Assembly (NCBI RefSeq): GCF_034048115.1
Contig: NZ_CP139145.1
Span: 2,790,001 to 2,854,000 of the forward strand
Origin: Pseudarthrobacter sp. IC2-21
Lineage (GTDB): Bacteria > Actinomycetota > Actinomycetes > Actinomycetales > Micrococcaceae
Direction of reading: 5' to 3'
DNA length: 64,000 bases
Shown here: piece after piece, positions 27,572 to 35,934 of the stretch
How positions within the stretch are numbered: position 1 is the stretch's first letter
Layout of the letters: the number at the start of each line of letters is the position of its first letter
Program-made: the position numbers and the translations under genes
The notes under the pieces: model-generated
What the model was told of the DNA's origin: nothing
The model's input: the letters and a program-made list of their open reading frames with translations, nothing else
Database searches by the model: none

Positions 27572-27584
27572 GCCTTTGATTGTG
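27572..27584 (-). promoter_or_regulatory. -10 element CACAAT, seven bases before the hemE ATG
   Basis: Minus-strand CACAAT (27584-27579) is followed by CAAAGGC and the ATG. It favours 27571 as the true start over the upstream GTG at 27613. Confidence 0.4.
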
Positions 27585-27690
27585 CCCAAAAACGGGCCTA
27601 AAAGATAACGCACAATCTGTCACATGCGGGCGGATTCACCGCAGCGTGGCAGGAATCACGGGCAGGACGCCCGGGAACTGCGCCCCCGGG

Positions 27691-27730
27691 TTGTTCTACA
27701 GCACCACGAAAAAGCTATGATGGGTCTGCT
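27691..27730 (+). promoter_or_regulatory. hemA promoter with -10 TATGAT
   Basis: TATGAT (27716-27721) lies nine bases before the GTG, with TTGTTC (27691-27696) as a possible -35 at a long 19-base spacing. No ribosome site is visible, so the leader would be two or three bases at most. Confidence 0.45.
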
Positions 27731-29059
27731 GTGGTTCTTTTCTCATTGGTGGCTACACACGCCGACATCGATCTTGAGACCGTTGCTCAACTGAGCAGCG
27801 GTGCTTCAGAGATCGCAACATCCGCACTCTCCGGATCGCCGGCAGTGAAGGGTGCGGTGGTGCTTGCCACCTGCAACCGGTATGAAATCTACGGTGAAGC
27901 CCCCAACGCCGATGACGTTGAAGCCGCCAGGGCGGCCCTGGTGTCCGAGATCAGCGAACTGAGCGGACTCAACGAACAGCTGGTGTCCCGCTCCTTCAGC
28001 ACCCGCACCGGCCCGGAAGTCAGCCAGCACCTCTTCGCAGTCAGCGCGGGCCTCGATTCCGCCGTCGTCGGAGAGCGTGAAATCGCCGGGCAGGTCCGCA
28101 GAGCCCTCATCAACGCCCAGCACGGAGGCACGGCCAGCGCCGGCCTGGTCCGGCTGTTCCAGGCCGCATCCAAAACTGCCAAGGATGTCGGCGCGCAGAC
28201 GGCCCTCGGATCACGGGGCCTGTCCATCGTCTCCGTGGCCCTGGACCTTGCCACCGATTTGTCCGAGAACCCCGACTGGGCCGGTAAAGAAGTCGTCCTG
28301 TTCGGCACGGGTGCCTACGCCGGCGCCACCATGGCTCTCCTGCGCGAACGCGGCTGCACCAACATCTCCGTCTTCTCCTCATCAGGCCGCGCCGAAGCCT
28401 TCGTCGCCAGCCGCGGCGGAACAGCACTGGACGCGGAGACGCTCCCGTCCGCTGTGGCCGCAGCCGATGTGATGATCGGTTGCAGCGGCTCGGACACCCG
28501 CGTTGAGGCCGCTGAACTGGCCCAGGTCCGTGCCGGGTCCGCCCAGCCGCTGATCGCGATCGACCTTGCCCTTACCCACGACTTTGACCCCGAAGTGGGC
28601 CAACTGGACGGCGTCGAACTGCTCACGCTGGAATCCGTCCGCCTGGCCGCTCCGCAGGAACAGGCCGAATCCTTGAGTCAGGCCAGCAGCATCGTGTCCG
28701 GCGCCGCCCAGGCGTTCGAACAGGAACGCGAAGCACGCTCCGTGGACTCTGCCATCGTTGCTCTGCGCCGGCACACCATGAACGTCCTTGATGCCGAGAT
28801 GGAGCGGGTCCGCGCCCGGCACGGCTGCACAGCCGCCGCCGAGGAAGTGGAGTTCGCGCTCCGCCGCATGGTCAAGCAGCTTCTGCACGTTCCCACGGTC
28901 CGCGCCCGCGAGCTGGCGGCGAACGGCCAGCAGGACGACTACGTGTCGGCTCTGGAAACCCTCTACGGCATCACCGTGGAGCAGCCCGCCGCGGCGGCCC
29001 AGGCCGAGTGCCCCGTGGACCACGCAGGCAGCGCCCGGCCGGGCACGGCAACCGCCTGA
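27731..29059 (+). CDS. hemA: glutamyl-tRNA reductase
   Basis: 442 residues. The catalytic Cys is in [15 protein letters not shown] near residue 45. The NADPH domain carries [17 protein letters not shown], and the C-terminal dimerisation helix [17 protein letters not shown] is present. It makes glutamate-1-semialdehyde from glutamyl-tRNA, the first committed step of the pathway completed by hemL at the other end of this cluster. It is divergent from hemE. Its 3' end faces the MoeZ gene, with a nested palindrome between. Confidence 0.96.
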   Translation: MVLFSLVATHADIDLETVAQLSSGASEIATSALSGSPAVKGAVVLATCNRYEIYGEAPNADDVEAARAALVSEISELSGLNEQLVSRSFSTRTGPEVSQHLFAVSAGLDSAVVGEREIAGQVRRALINAQHGGTASAGLVRLFQAASKTAKDVGAQTALGSRGLSIVSVALDLATDLSENPDWAGKEVVLFGTGAYAGATMALLRERGCTNISVFSSSGRAEAFVASRGGTALDAETLPSAVAAADVMIGCSGSDTRVEAAELAQVRAGSAQPLIAIDLALTHDFDPEVGQLDGVELLTLESVRLAAPQEQAESLSQASSIVSGAAQAFEQEREARSVDSAIVALRRHTMNVLDAEMERVRARHGCTAAAEEVEFALRRMVKQLLHVPTVRARELAANGQQDDYVSALETLYGITVEQPAAAAQAECPVDHAGSARPGTATA

Positions 29060-29067
29060 CCCAGGGC

Positions 29068-29170
29068 AACGCTCTCTCACTTAATGCGGCTTTCAGACCG
29101 ACGCTCTCTCACTTTCTTGAAGAAAGTGAGAGAGCGTCGTCGTTTAAACGACATTAAGTGAGAGAGCGTT
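29068..29170. repeat. nested palindromic element between hemA and the MoeZ gene
   Basis: The outer arms AACGCTCTCTCACTTAATG (29068-29086) and its perfect complement (29152-29170) enclose a second perfect palindrome of 39 bases (29100-29138), whose arm GACGCTCTCTCACTTTCTT shares the core ACGCTCTCTCACTT with the outer arm. Next to it lies a third palindrome, GTCGTTTAAACGAC (29139-29152). The core thus occurs four times, twice in each orientation. It could work as a bidirectional terminator for the convergent genes, but it is more elaborate than one needs to be. Confidence 0.85.
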
Positions 29171-29182
29171 GCGAGGGGGTGC

Positions 29183-30382
29183 TCAGTACACGGGCTTTTC
29201 CGGCTCCACGTCCCGCACCCACGCCAGGATCCCGCCGTCGAGATGGCTGACCCGCTGGTACCCCGCCTTCCGTGCAGCCGCCAGGACGTTCGCTGACCTG
29301 GTCCCCGCCTTGCAATGGAACACAATGTCCTTGTCCTGCGGCAGTTCCGCCCAGGCCTCGCCCGCAAGGATCCTGCCCTGCGGAATCAGCACGGAGCCGT
29401 CGATACGGACAATGTCGTGTTCGCCGGTTTCCCTGACGTCCACCAGTTCGAAGTCCTTCAGCCCCGCCTTGCGCGAAGCCAGCATGGTGGCCAGCTGGGT
29501 GGCCGTGACCGTGTGCTCCGTGTCTGCGGAAACGGCCGGCGTGATTCCGCAGAAGGCCTCATAGTCGGTCAGTTCGGTGATGGGCTCAGCGGCGGGATCC
29601 TTGGACACGCGGATCTCCCGCCAGCTGCCGCCCAGCGCATCGAAGAGTGCCACCCGGCCAAGCAGGGAACGCCCGACGCCGGTAATCAGTTTGACTGCCT
29701 CCGTCACCATGAGGGACCCCACGGCGGCGCAGAGCATGCCGAAGACGCCGCCCTCACCGCACGATGGCACGGACCCGGCGGGCGGGGCCTCAGGGTACAG
29801 GTCGCGGTACGTGGGGCCGTGCTTCTCCCAGAAGACGCTGACCTGGCCGTCAAAGCGGAAGATGGACCCCCACACGTAGGGTTTGCCAAGAATCGCCGCG
29901 GCATCGTTGACCAGGTAGCGGGTGGCGAAGTTGTCCGCACCGTCCAGGATCAGGTCATAGTCGGCGAAGAATTCCAGGGCGTTGGAGGCGTCGAGCCGGA
30001 CGTTATGGAGCCGCACGTCCACCAGCGGGTTCAGCGCGGCGACGGCGTCGCGGGCGGATTCGATCTTCGGCCGCCCCACATCGGCGACGCCGTGGATCAC
30101 CTGCCGCTGCAGGTTGCTCAGGTCAACGGCGTCGTCGTCGATGATTCCCAGGGTTCCCACCCCCGCGGCCGCCAGATACAGCAGGGCCGGTGAGCCCAGT
30201 CCGCCGGCACCGATAACCAGCACTTTGGCGTTCTTCAGTCGCCGCTGCCCCACCGAACCTATTTCCGGGATGATGAGGTGCCGCGAGTACCGTTCCACCT
30301 CGGCAGGCGTCAGCTCCGCGGCGGGCTCCACCAGCGGCATAAGCGATACAGACGAGTCATTTGCGGTCAAAGTCGAAGCCAT
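29183..30382 (-). CDS. moeZ: MoeZ/ThiF-like adenylyltransferase with C-terminal rhodanese domain
   Basis: 399 residues. The E1-like domain (about 25-270) has the ATP motif VLVIGAGGLGSPALLYLA and IIDDDAVDLSNLQRQVIH with the conserved Asp/Arg pair. The rhodanese domain (about 300-395) carries the persulfide Cys in HCKAGTRSANVL. It adenylates the C-terminal Gly-Gly of sulfur-carrier proteins such as ThiS and MoaD and hands them sulfur. The CxxC zinc pairs of E. coli ThiF/MoeB are not seen, as in mycobacterial MoeZ. The nearby thiS (33.4 kb) ends in Gly-Gly, so ThiS is a likely partner. TAGATT lies five bases before the ATG, another near-leaderless arrangement. Confidence 0.92.
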   Translation of the reverse strand: MASTLTANDSSVSLMPLVEPAAELTPAEVERYSRHLIIPEIGSVGQRRLKNAKVLVIGAGGLGSPALLYLAAAGVGTLGIIDDDAVDLSNLQRQVIHGVADVGRPKIESARDAVAALNPLVDVRLHNVRLDASNALEFFADYDLILDGADNFATRYLVNDAAAILGKPYVWGSIFRFDGQVSVFWEKHGPTYRDLYPEAPPAGSVPSCGEGGVFGMLCAAVGSLMVTEAVKLITGVGRSLLGRVALFDALGGSWREIRVSKDPAAEPITELTDYEAFCGITPAVSADTEHTVTATQLATMLASRKAGLKDFELVDVRETGEHDIVRIDGSVLIPQGRILAGEAWAELPQDKDIVFHCKAGTRSANVLAAARKAGYQRVSHLDGGILAWVRDVEPEKPVY

Positions 30383-30467
30383 ACTTCAATCTATGCCGGA
30401 AGATACCGCCTGGTCATATTACCGCGCAGTATTGTGTAAGTAACGGCAAGGGAAAGTAGGGCTCACT

Positions 30468-31133
30468 GTGGCGCATGAAGCACAGGCTGACCGGGCGTCA
30501 AACGGGGAACCGCCCGTACCTCAACGCACCGGGGGCCAGCGGTCTGCGCGGCTTCCGAGGGACGAGCGGCGGGCGCAGCTCCTCGCGGCAGCGCAGGAGG
30601 TCTTCGTCGCCAACGGTTACCACGGTGCCGCCATGGATGAGATCGCCGAGACCGCCCATGTGAGCAAACCTGTGCTGTATCAGCACTTTCCGTCCAAACG
30701 CGAGCTCTACCTTGCATTGCTGGACACCCACCTGACGTCCCTGACGGACCTGATGCTGGGCGCCCTGAACTCCACCACGGACAATGACGAACGTGTGCAG
30801 GCAGTGATGCGGGCCTATTACCGCTTTATTGCCAGCGACGATCAGGCTCACCGCCTCGTCTTCGAATCGGACCTCATCAATGATCCCGATGTCAGCTCGC
30901 GGCTGGAGACTTTCAACAAAACCTTTGCGGACGCCGTCGCCCGCGTGATTGCGGAGGACACCAAACTTCCGCATCTGGAGGCGCAGCTGCTGGGACGCGG
31001 GCTGGCCGGAATGGCGCAGGTCAGCGCGCGCTACTGGCTTGAAACAGACGGTAATCTGGACCTCGATGTGGCCAGCGACCTCATTTATCGTTTAGCTTGG
31101 CGCGGAATCTCGCGCTTTCCCAAAGAGACCTAG
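30468..31133 (+). CDS. TetR/AcrR-family transcriptional regulator
   Basis: 221 residues. The TetR DNA-binding domain spans about residues 30-80: RRAQLLAAAQEVFVANGYHG, then MDEIAETAHVSKPVLYQHFPSKREL, which contains the helix-turn-helix. The C-terminal ligand/dimer domain resembles TetR_C_33-type proteins. The first 28 residues are unconserved. Divergent from the MoeZ gene and followed by DUF3107 after 51 bases, it keeps a neighbourhood I recall from mycobacteria (Rv3208-Rv3208A), which argues for a conserved but unknown regulatory role. The operator was not identified. Confidence 0.9.
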   Translation: MAHEAQADRASNGEPPVPQRTGGQRSARLPRDERRAQLLAAAQEVFVANGYHGAAMDEIAETAHVSKPVLYQHFPSKRELYLALLDTHLTSLTDLMLGALNSTTDNDERVQAVMRAYYRFIASDDQAHRLVFESDLINDPDVSSRLETFNKTFADAVARVIAEDTKLPHLEAQLLGRGLAGMAQVSARYWLETDGNLDLDVASDLIYRLAWRGISRFPKET

Positions 31134-31184
31134 ACTACAAATAAGAGACCCGAAGAAACTTTTGATTGGCTGGGAGGCCCCCTT

Positions 31185-31409
31185 TTGGAAATTAAGATCG
31201 GCATTCAGAACATTGGCCGCGAAATCGTGCTCGAATCAGCACAGGACGCTGACGCTGTAGCTACGGTCGTTGAAGAAGCCATCACCAAGGGCACCGAGCT
31301 TCGCCTCAAGGATGACAAGGGACGCATCATCATCGTTCCGGGGAACGCGCTGGGTTACGTCGAGATCGGCGCCGAGGAAGCACGCAAGGTGGGCTTCGGC
31401 CAGTTCTAA
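31185..31409 (+). CDS. DUF3107 family protein
   Basis: 74 residues, the whole of the DUF3107 domain (EIKIGIQNIGREIVLES...ALGYVEIGAEEARKVGFG). It is a small cytosolic actinobacterial protein of unknown function (TB9.4-like). The TTG at 31185 is the start because GGGAGG stands eight bases ahead and homologues begin at this point. It lies downstream of the TetR gene and before a hairpin. Confidence 0.9.
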   Translation: MEIKIGIQNIGREIVLESAQDADAVATVVEEAITKGTELRLKDDKGRIIIVPGNALGYVEIGAEEARKVGFGQF

Positions 31410-31428
31410 GCCACGAGTTTTAGCACCC

Positions 31429-31462
31429 AGTCGGGCCACCACCTCTTGGCGGTGGCCCGACT
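31429..31462 (+). terminator. hairpin after the DUF3107 gene
   Basis: AGTCGGGCCACC (31429-31440) pairs perfectly with GGTGGCCCGACT (31451-31462) across a 10-base loop, 19 bases after the stop. No U tract follows, so it may only attenuate reading into the membrane-protein gene. Confidence 0.65.
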
Positions 31463-31480
31463 CATTCCGAGGGAGATCCC

Positions 31481-31783
31481 ATGCTTTCGCTGACCATCGT
31501 TGTCCTGGTCACCGCCGCCGCCGGCTTCATTGTCTGGGCAAATGACAAACGCCATACCAGGTACGGGATGGCTTTGCCCGCCGGCGTGGCCGTCACTGTG
31601 GGTGCGCTCAGCTGGATCGTCTTTATCGCGGCAGGCTTCGGCTACCTGCCCGGCCTCACCTGGATCCCCTGGATCCTGCCCATGGCCCTGGGCGCCGCGG
31701 CGGCTGTCGGGGCTGTCATCTACCTGGGGCGGACCCGCGAACGGCACGACATCCAGCGGCTCACCAAAGCCCTGAAGCTGTAG
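31481..31783 (+). CDS. small membrane protein, three predicted helices
   Basis: 100 residues. Hydrophobic segments lie at about 2-19, 29-51 and 60-82, with the charged loop NDKRHTRYG between the first two and a basic tail RTRERHDIQRLTKALKL. I do not recognise the family. ATG 31481 is preceded by GAGGGAG at a suitable distance. It follows the DUF3107 hairpin, so it may be partly co-transcribed with the TetR-DUF3107 genes. Confidence 0.75.
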   Translation: MLSLTIVVLVTAAAGFIVWANDKRHTRYGMALPAGVAVTVGALSWIVFIAAGFGYLPGLTWIPWILPMALGAAAAVGAVIYLGRTRERHDIQRLTKALKL

Positions 31784-31815
31784 GCAAGCTGGAGGAATCC
31801 TAGCCAGGCAGTCCC

Positions 31816-32493
31816 TCAGGGACCAGCAGACGCCTCAGGCCGGTGACCGGCCTCCGTGCAAAGGCACAGCCGGTTTCCCTGGGCGTCCGTAACCACCACC
31901 CAGTCGGGTGCGTGGTCATGATTCATGACGGCCCCCGTGGCCGCGGTCTTCTCCAGCACCGGACCCGATTCAGCCAGGCTCCAGTGCACGTCAACGTGGA
32001 GCCTGCTGCTGTTGGGTGTCGCCGTTTCCTGGAACCAGATGGACGGCCCCCGGCCGTACGGGTCCACCAGGTCGCCGCCGGGGCCTTTTTTGTACCCCAA
32101 CGCCACCCTCCAGACCTCGGCAATTTCTGCCGGGTCCGCGGTGTCGATGCCCAACTCCACCGTCCTGAACAGCCCCGGCTGCGCAATTGCCCCCGCCCGG
32201 GCGGCGGCTTCGCTGGCAGCGGCGGCCGCCGCCGTGTCCCGCTCCGTGACCTCGCTGCCGGCATCGTGTGAGGTATAGCGGATGAACACCCTGTTGTAGC
32301 GCCAGTCGAGGTCGGGATGGTGGTTCTGTTCTTCTGCGAAACGCCCGACGGCGGCAATCAGCTCAAGTGCGGCAGCCGCCGTCGGCGCTTTATAGACCGT
32401 GACGAGCCCGCCCAGCCGGTACCGCCAGTCGGGCAGCACGGCCAGGGCGGCATCAAGCTTTTCCCGGGTGAGGACGTCTTGGGTTCCTTCCAC
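31816..32493 (-). CDS. pterin-4a-carbinolamine dehydratase fused to a VOC (glyoxalase-like) domain
   Basis: 225 residues in two parts. Residues 1-90 are a PCD domain: VLPDWRYRLGGLVTVYKAPT, then EEQNHHPDLDWRYNRVFIRY and TSHDAGSEVTERD, containing the catalytic HHP and the second His. Residues 105-218 form a glyoxalase/VOC-like half: FRTVELGIDTADP, YGRGPSIWFQE, RLHVDVHW and PDWVVVTDAQGNRLCLC. PCD recycles 4a-hydroxytetrahydrobiopterin or acts in molybdopterin metabolism. The VOC half may bind a metal or small ligand, but its substrate is unknown. The GTG start has AGGAG seven bases ahead. No phenylalanine hydroxylase gene lies in this window, so the physiological role is open. Confidence 0.85.
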   Translation of the reverse strand: MEGTQDVLTREKLDAALAVLPDWRYRLGGLVTVYKAPTAAAALELIAAVGRFAEEQNHHPDLDWRYNRVFIRYTSHDAGSEVTERDTAAAAAASEAAARAGAIAQPGLFRTVELGIDTADPAEIAEVWRVALGYKKGPGGDLVDPYGRGPSIWFQETATPNSSRLHVDVHWSLAESGPVLEKTAATGAVMNHDHAPDWVVVTDAQGNRLCLCTEAGHRPEASAGP

Positions 32494-32552
32494 AGCGGAC
32501 TCCTGGGCTTGTTCCGTGGGCCCGCGCCGGCGGCCGGCCTGCGGTGCCGGAC

Positions 32553-33596
<1,044 letters not shown>

Positions 33597-33600
<4 letters not shown>

Positions 33601-34922
33601 GCTGTTTCCTTTGTGGGTTGAAGGGTTTCATGGTGCCGGCCGCTAAACCTTGCCGGGTCCAGGGCGGCCCGGTGCGGATCGATCCGGCCATCCAGCAGTT
33701 CCCGGCAGATGGCTGCCGCCGCCGGGGCCAGCAACACTCCGTGCCGGTAGAAACCGGTGGCAATAATCAGCCCCCGCACGTGTCCGCCGTCGGGAACGGA
33801 GACCCGGCCGAGCAGCGGTGCGTTGTCCGGTGTTGCAGGACGCGCCCGCGCGGTGCACTCGATGAGCTCCAGCTCGGCGACGGCGGGTACCAGGACCTGC
33901 GCGTCACGCAGCAGTTGGTAAACGCCGCCTGCAGAGACGGCCGTTCCTGGCGCGGCAGTATCTCCGGCTTCCGGCAGTGCGTCCTCCCGCTGTGTTGCAC
34001 CGATCACCACTGTGCCGTCCTGGCGGGGGACGATGTATACGGGTACTCCGTGGACCAGGCCCCGTACCGTGGAGGTCACTAATGGACGCAGGTGCTGTGG
34101 AACGCGCAGGCGCAGTATGTCGCCGAATACGGGCCTCAGGGGCAGCTGCACCCCGGCCGGCAGGCCCTCCAGGGCAGCGGCCTGAAGGCCGTTGGCTACG
34201 ATCGTCTCCCCCGCCCGGACCGTTCCGCCATTGGCCAGTTCCACGCCCCGAACCCGGTCCCCCTCCCAGAGGAGTCCGGTGGCCCGGGAACCGACCGCGA
34301 AACCGTTGACGGCGCCGTCCACGAAGGTCCCGGCGCCCGGTTGGTGGCCGGCCAGCACTGTCCGGAGCGAGGCGATCAGCCTGCGCGGGTCCACCTGATG
34401 GTCCGCGGGAATGTCCAGGGCACACGAAATCGCGGGACTGAGAAGTGGTTCCTTTGCCCTCGCGTCGCGCACCGTCAGCGGCTCGACGAGCAGTCCGTTG
34501 GCCTCCTGGACGGCCCGGAGGTCCATCAGCGCCCGACGGTCCGCGGCGTCGGCACCCACGGCGAGGGTCGGCGTCGTCAGGTAGCCAAAGTCCCCCGCCC
34601 CGGCCCGGCCGAGGTTTGCCGCGAAGTCAGGCCAGAGACGCGAGGACTCGAGCATCAGCTCCAGGAGGCTTTCCTCCTGGTAGTGCAGCTCACTGACGGG
34701 GGCGAGCATGCCGGCGGCCGCCCAACTGGCCCCGGAGCCTGGTTGGTCGTCGATCAGCACTGCGGAACGGCCGGAGGCCCGCGCCTCCCACGCGATGCTG
34801 TGGCCGATGACGCCGCCACCGATCACCGCCACGTCCGCGTGCAGGACGGCGGGCCCGTTCATGTAGCTGCCCACGGCAGGATGGGATGTGCTGGCGGACG
34901 CGCCGCCGGATGGGGGGACCAT
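33597..34922 (-). CDS. thiO: glycine oxidase ThiO
   Basis: 441 residues. The FAD motif ADVAVIGGGVIGHSIAWEA starts near residue 30, and the DAO-fold C-terminus has ARPATPDNAPLLGRV and GLIIATGFYRHGVLLAPA. It oxidises glycine to the imine used by ThiG. The ATG at 34922 has AAGGAA six bases ahead, directly after the 3' edge of the TPP aptamer, so this start is preferred over the internal ATG at 34862. It is the first gene of thiO-thiS-thiG. Confidence 0.92.
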
Positions 34923-34932
34923 GTGTTTCCTT

Positions 34933-35028
34933 CCCTACGCCGGTACTAGCCGGATCAGGTCAAGCGGTCGGCTCTGACGCCCTCTCAGCCCGGCCGCTTT
35001 GTGACGGCTGTAACGGGCTCCCGCAGTA
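34933..35028 (-). promoter_or_regulatory. TPP riboswitch (THI element) in the thiO leader
   Basis: Read on the minus strand, GCGGGAGCCCG comes first, then the invariant GGGCTGAGAGGG, a variable arm, then ACCTGATCCGGCTAGTACC and GCGTAGGGA. The CTGAGA, ACCTGATC and GCGTAGGGAAG blocks match the thi-box consensus. Thiamine pyrophosphate binding should shut off thiOSG. The thiO ribosome site (AAGGAA) directly abuts the 3' end of the aptamer, which suggests translational control; no terminator hairpin is seen in the short gap. Confidence 0.93.
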
Positions 35029-35035
35029 CTCGCCC

Positions 35036-35041
35036 AGTTTA
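35036..35041 (-). promoter_or_regulatory. -10 element TAAACT for the thiO riboswitch transcript
   Basis: Minus-strand TAAACT places the transcription start at about 35029, right at the 5' edge of the aptamer. The corresponding -35 region would overlap the first codons of the divergent thiE. No convincing -35 hexamer is visible. Confidence 0.45.
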
Positions 35042-35049
35042 GGGGAACT

Positions 35050-35829
35050 ATGGTGGTTTCCATGAACGTGTCCTCCAGCCCCAGCGCCCTCCCCAGCCCC
35101 ACTGCCCAGGAGTCCCGCGGATTGCCCCGCGGCGCCAGGTTGTACTTGTGCACCGATGCGCGCCGGGACCGCGGGGACTTTGCCGATTTTGTGGACGCCG
35201 CGTTCGCCGGCGGCGTGGACATCATCCAACTCCGCGACAAGGACATCGAGGCCGCCGAGGAGTTGGACCTGCTGGCAGTCCTTCAGGCGGCCGCCGCCCG
35301 GCATGGACGGCTCTGGGCAGTGAATGACCGCGCCGACATCGCCATGCTCTCGGGCGCCCCGGTGTTCCACATTGGCCAGCAAGACCTGCCCGTGGCCTCC
35401 GCCCGCACGCTGCTGGGGCCCGGCGCCGTGGTGGGGCTTTCCACCCACACCACTGAGCAGGTGGAAGGCGCCATCCGCTTGTCGTCCTCGGTGGCCGGCG
35501 ACGACGGCCTTGACTATTTCTGCGTGGGACCGGTGTGGGCCACCCCCACCAAACCCGGTCGTGCCGCCGTTGGCCTTGACCTGGTACGTTACGCCGCAGA
35601 CGCGGTCAAGGCCGCCGCCCACGCCGGTGATGCCGGTGACGCGGGTGATGCGGCCGGTCCGGGTGCCGTGCCGTGGTTCGCGATCGGCGGGATTGACCTG
35701 ACGAACGTAGAACAGGTGGTGGCGGCCGGTGCCAGCAGGATCGTTGTGGTCCGCGCCATCACGGAGGCGGCTGATCCCGCTGCCGCTGCCAGGGCCCTCC
35801 TGGCCGCCCTGGATGCCGGTACCGCCTGA
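35050..35829 (+). CDS. thiE: thiamine-phosphate synthase
   Basis: 259 residues, a TIM barrel. Key stretches are [68 protein letters not shown] and [20 protein letters not shown]. It couples the thiazole from ThiG with HMP-pyrophosphate. Conservation begins only near residue 28, so ATG 35062 is also possible; AGGGGA before 35050 favours the first. It is divergent from the riboswitch unit and has no TPP aptamer of its own. An Ala/Gly/Asp insertion ([17 protein letters not shown]) precedes the FAIGG motif. Confidence 0.93.
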   Translation: MVVSMNVSSSPSALPSPTAQESRGLPRGARLYLCTDARRDRGDFADFVDAAFAGGVDIIQLRDKDIEAAEELDLLAVLQAAAARHGRLWAVNDRADIAMLSGAPVFHIGQQDLPVASARTLLGPGAVVGLSTHTTEQVEGAIRLSSSVAGDDGLDYFCVGPVWATPTKPGRAAVGLDLVRYAADAVKAAAHAGDAGDAGDAAGPGAVPWFAIGGIDLTNVEQVVAAGASRIVVVRAITEAADPAAAARALLAALDAGTA

Positions 35830-35921
35830 GATTTCCCTGCCGGTTCCGCAGAATCAGCCGGCCGGTTCCGGGAATCCGGCGCACGGCGGGGCGGAGCGTG
35901 CACGATCCCCGGAAATCGGGC

Positions 35922-35934
35922 TAATCTGACTTTT
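35922..35934 (+). promoter_or_regulatory. -10 element TAATCT, seven bases before the ribonuclease GTG
   Basis: TAATCT (35922-35927) is followed by GACTTTT and the GTG at 35935. There is no ribosome site, so a leaderless transcript is predicted. Confidence 0.5.
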
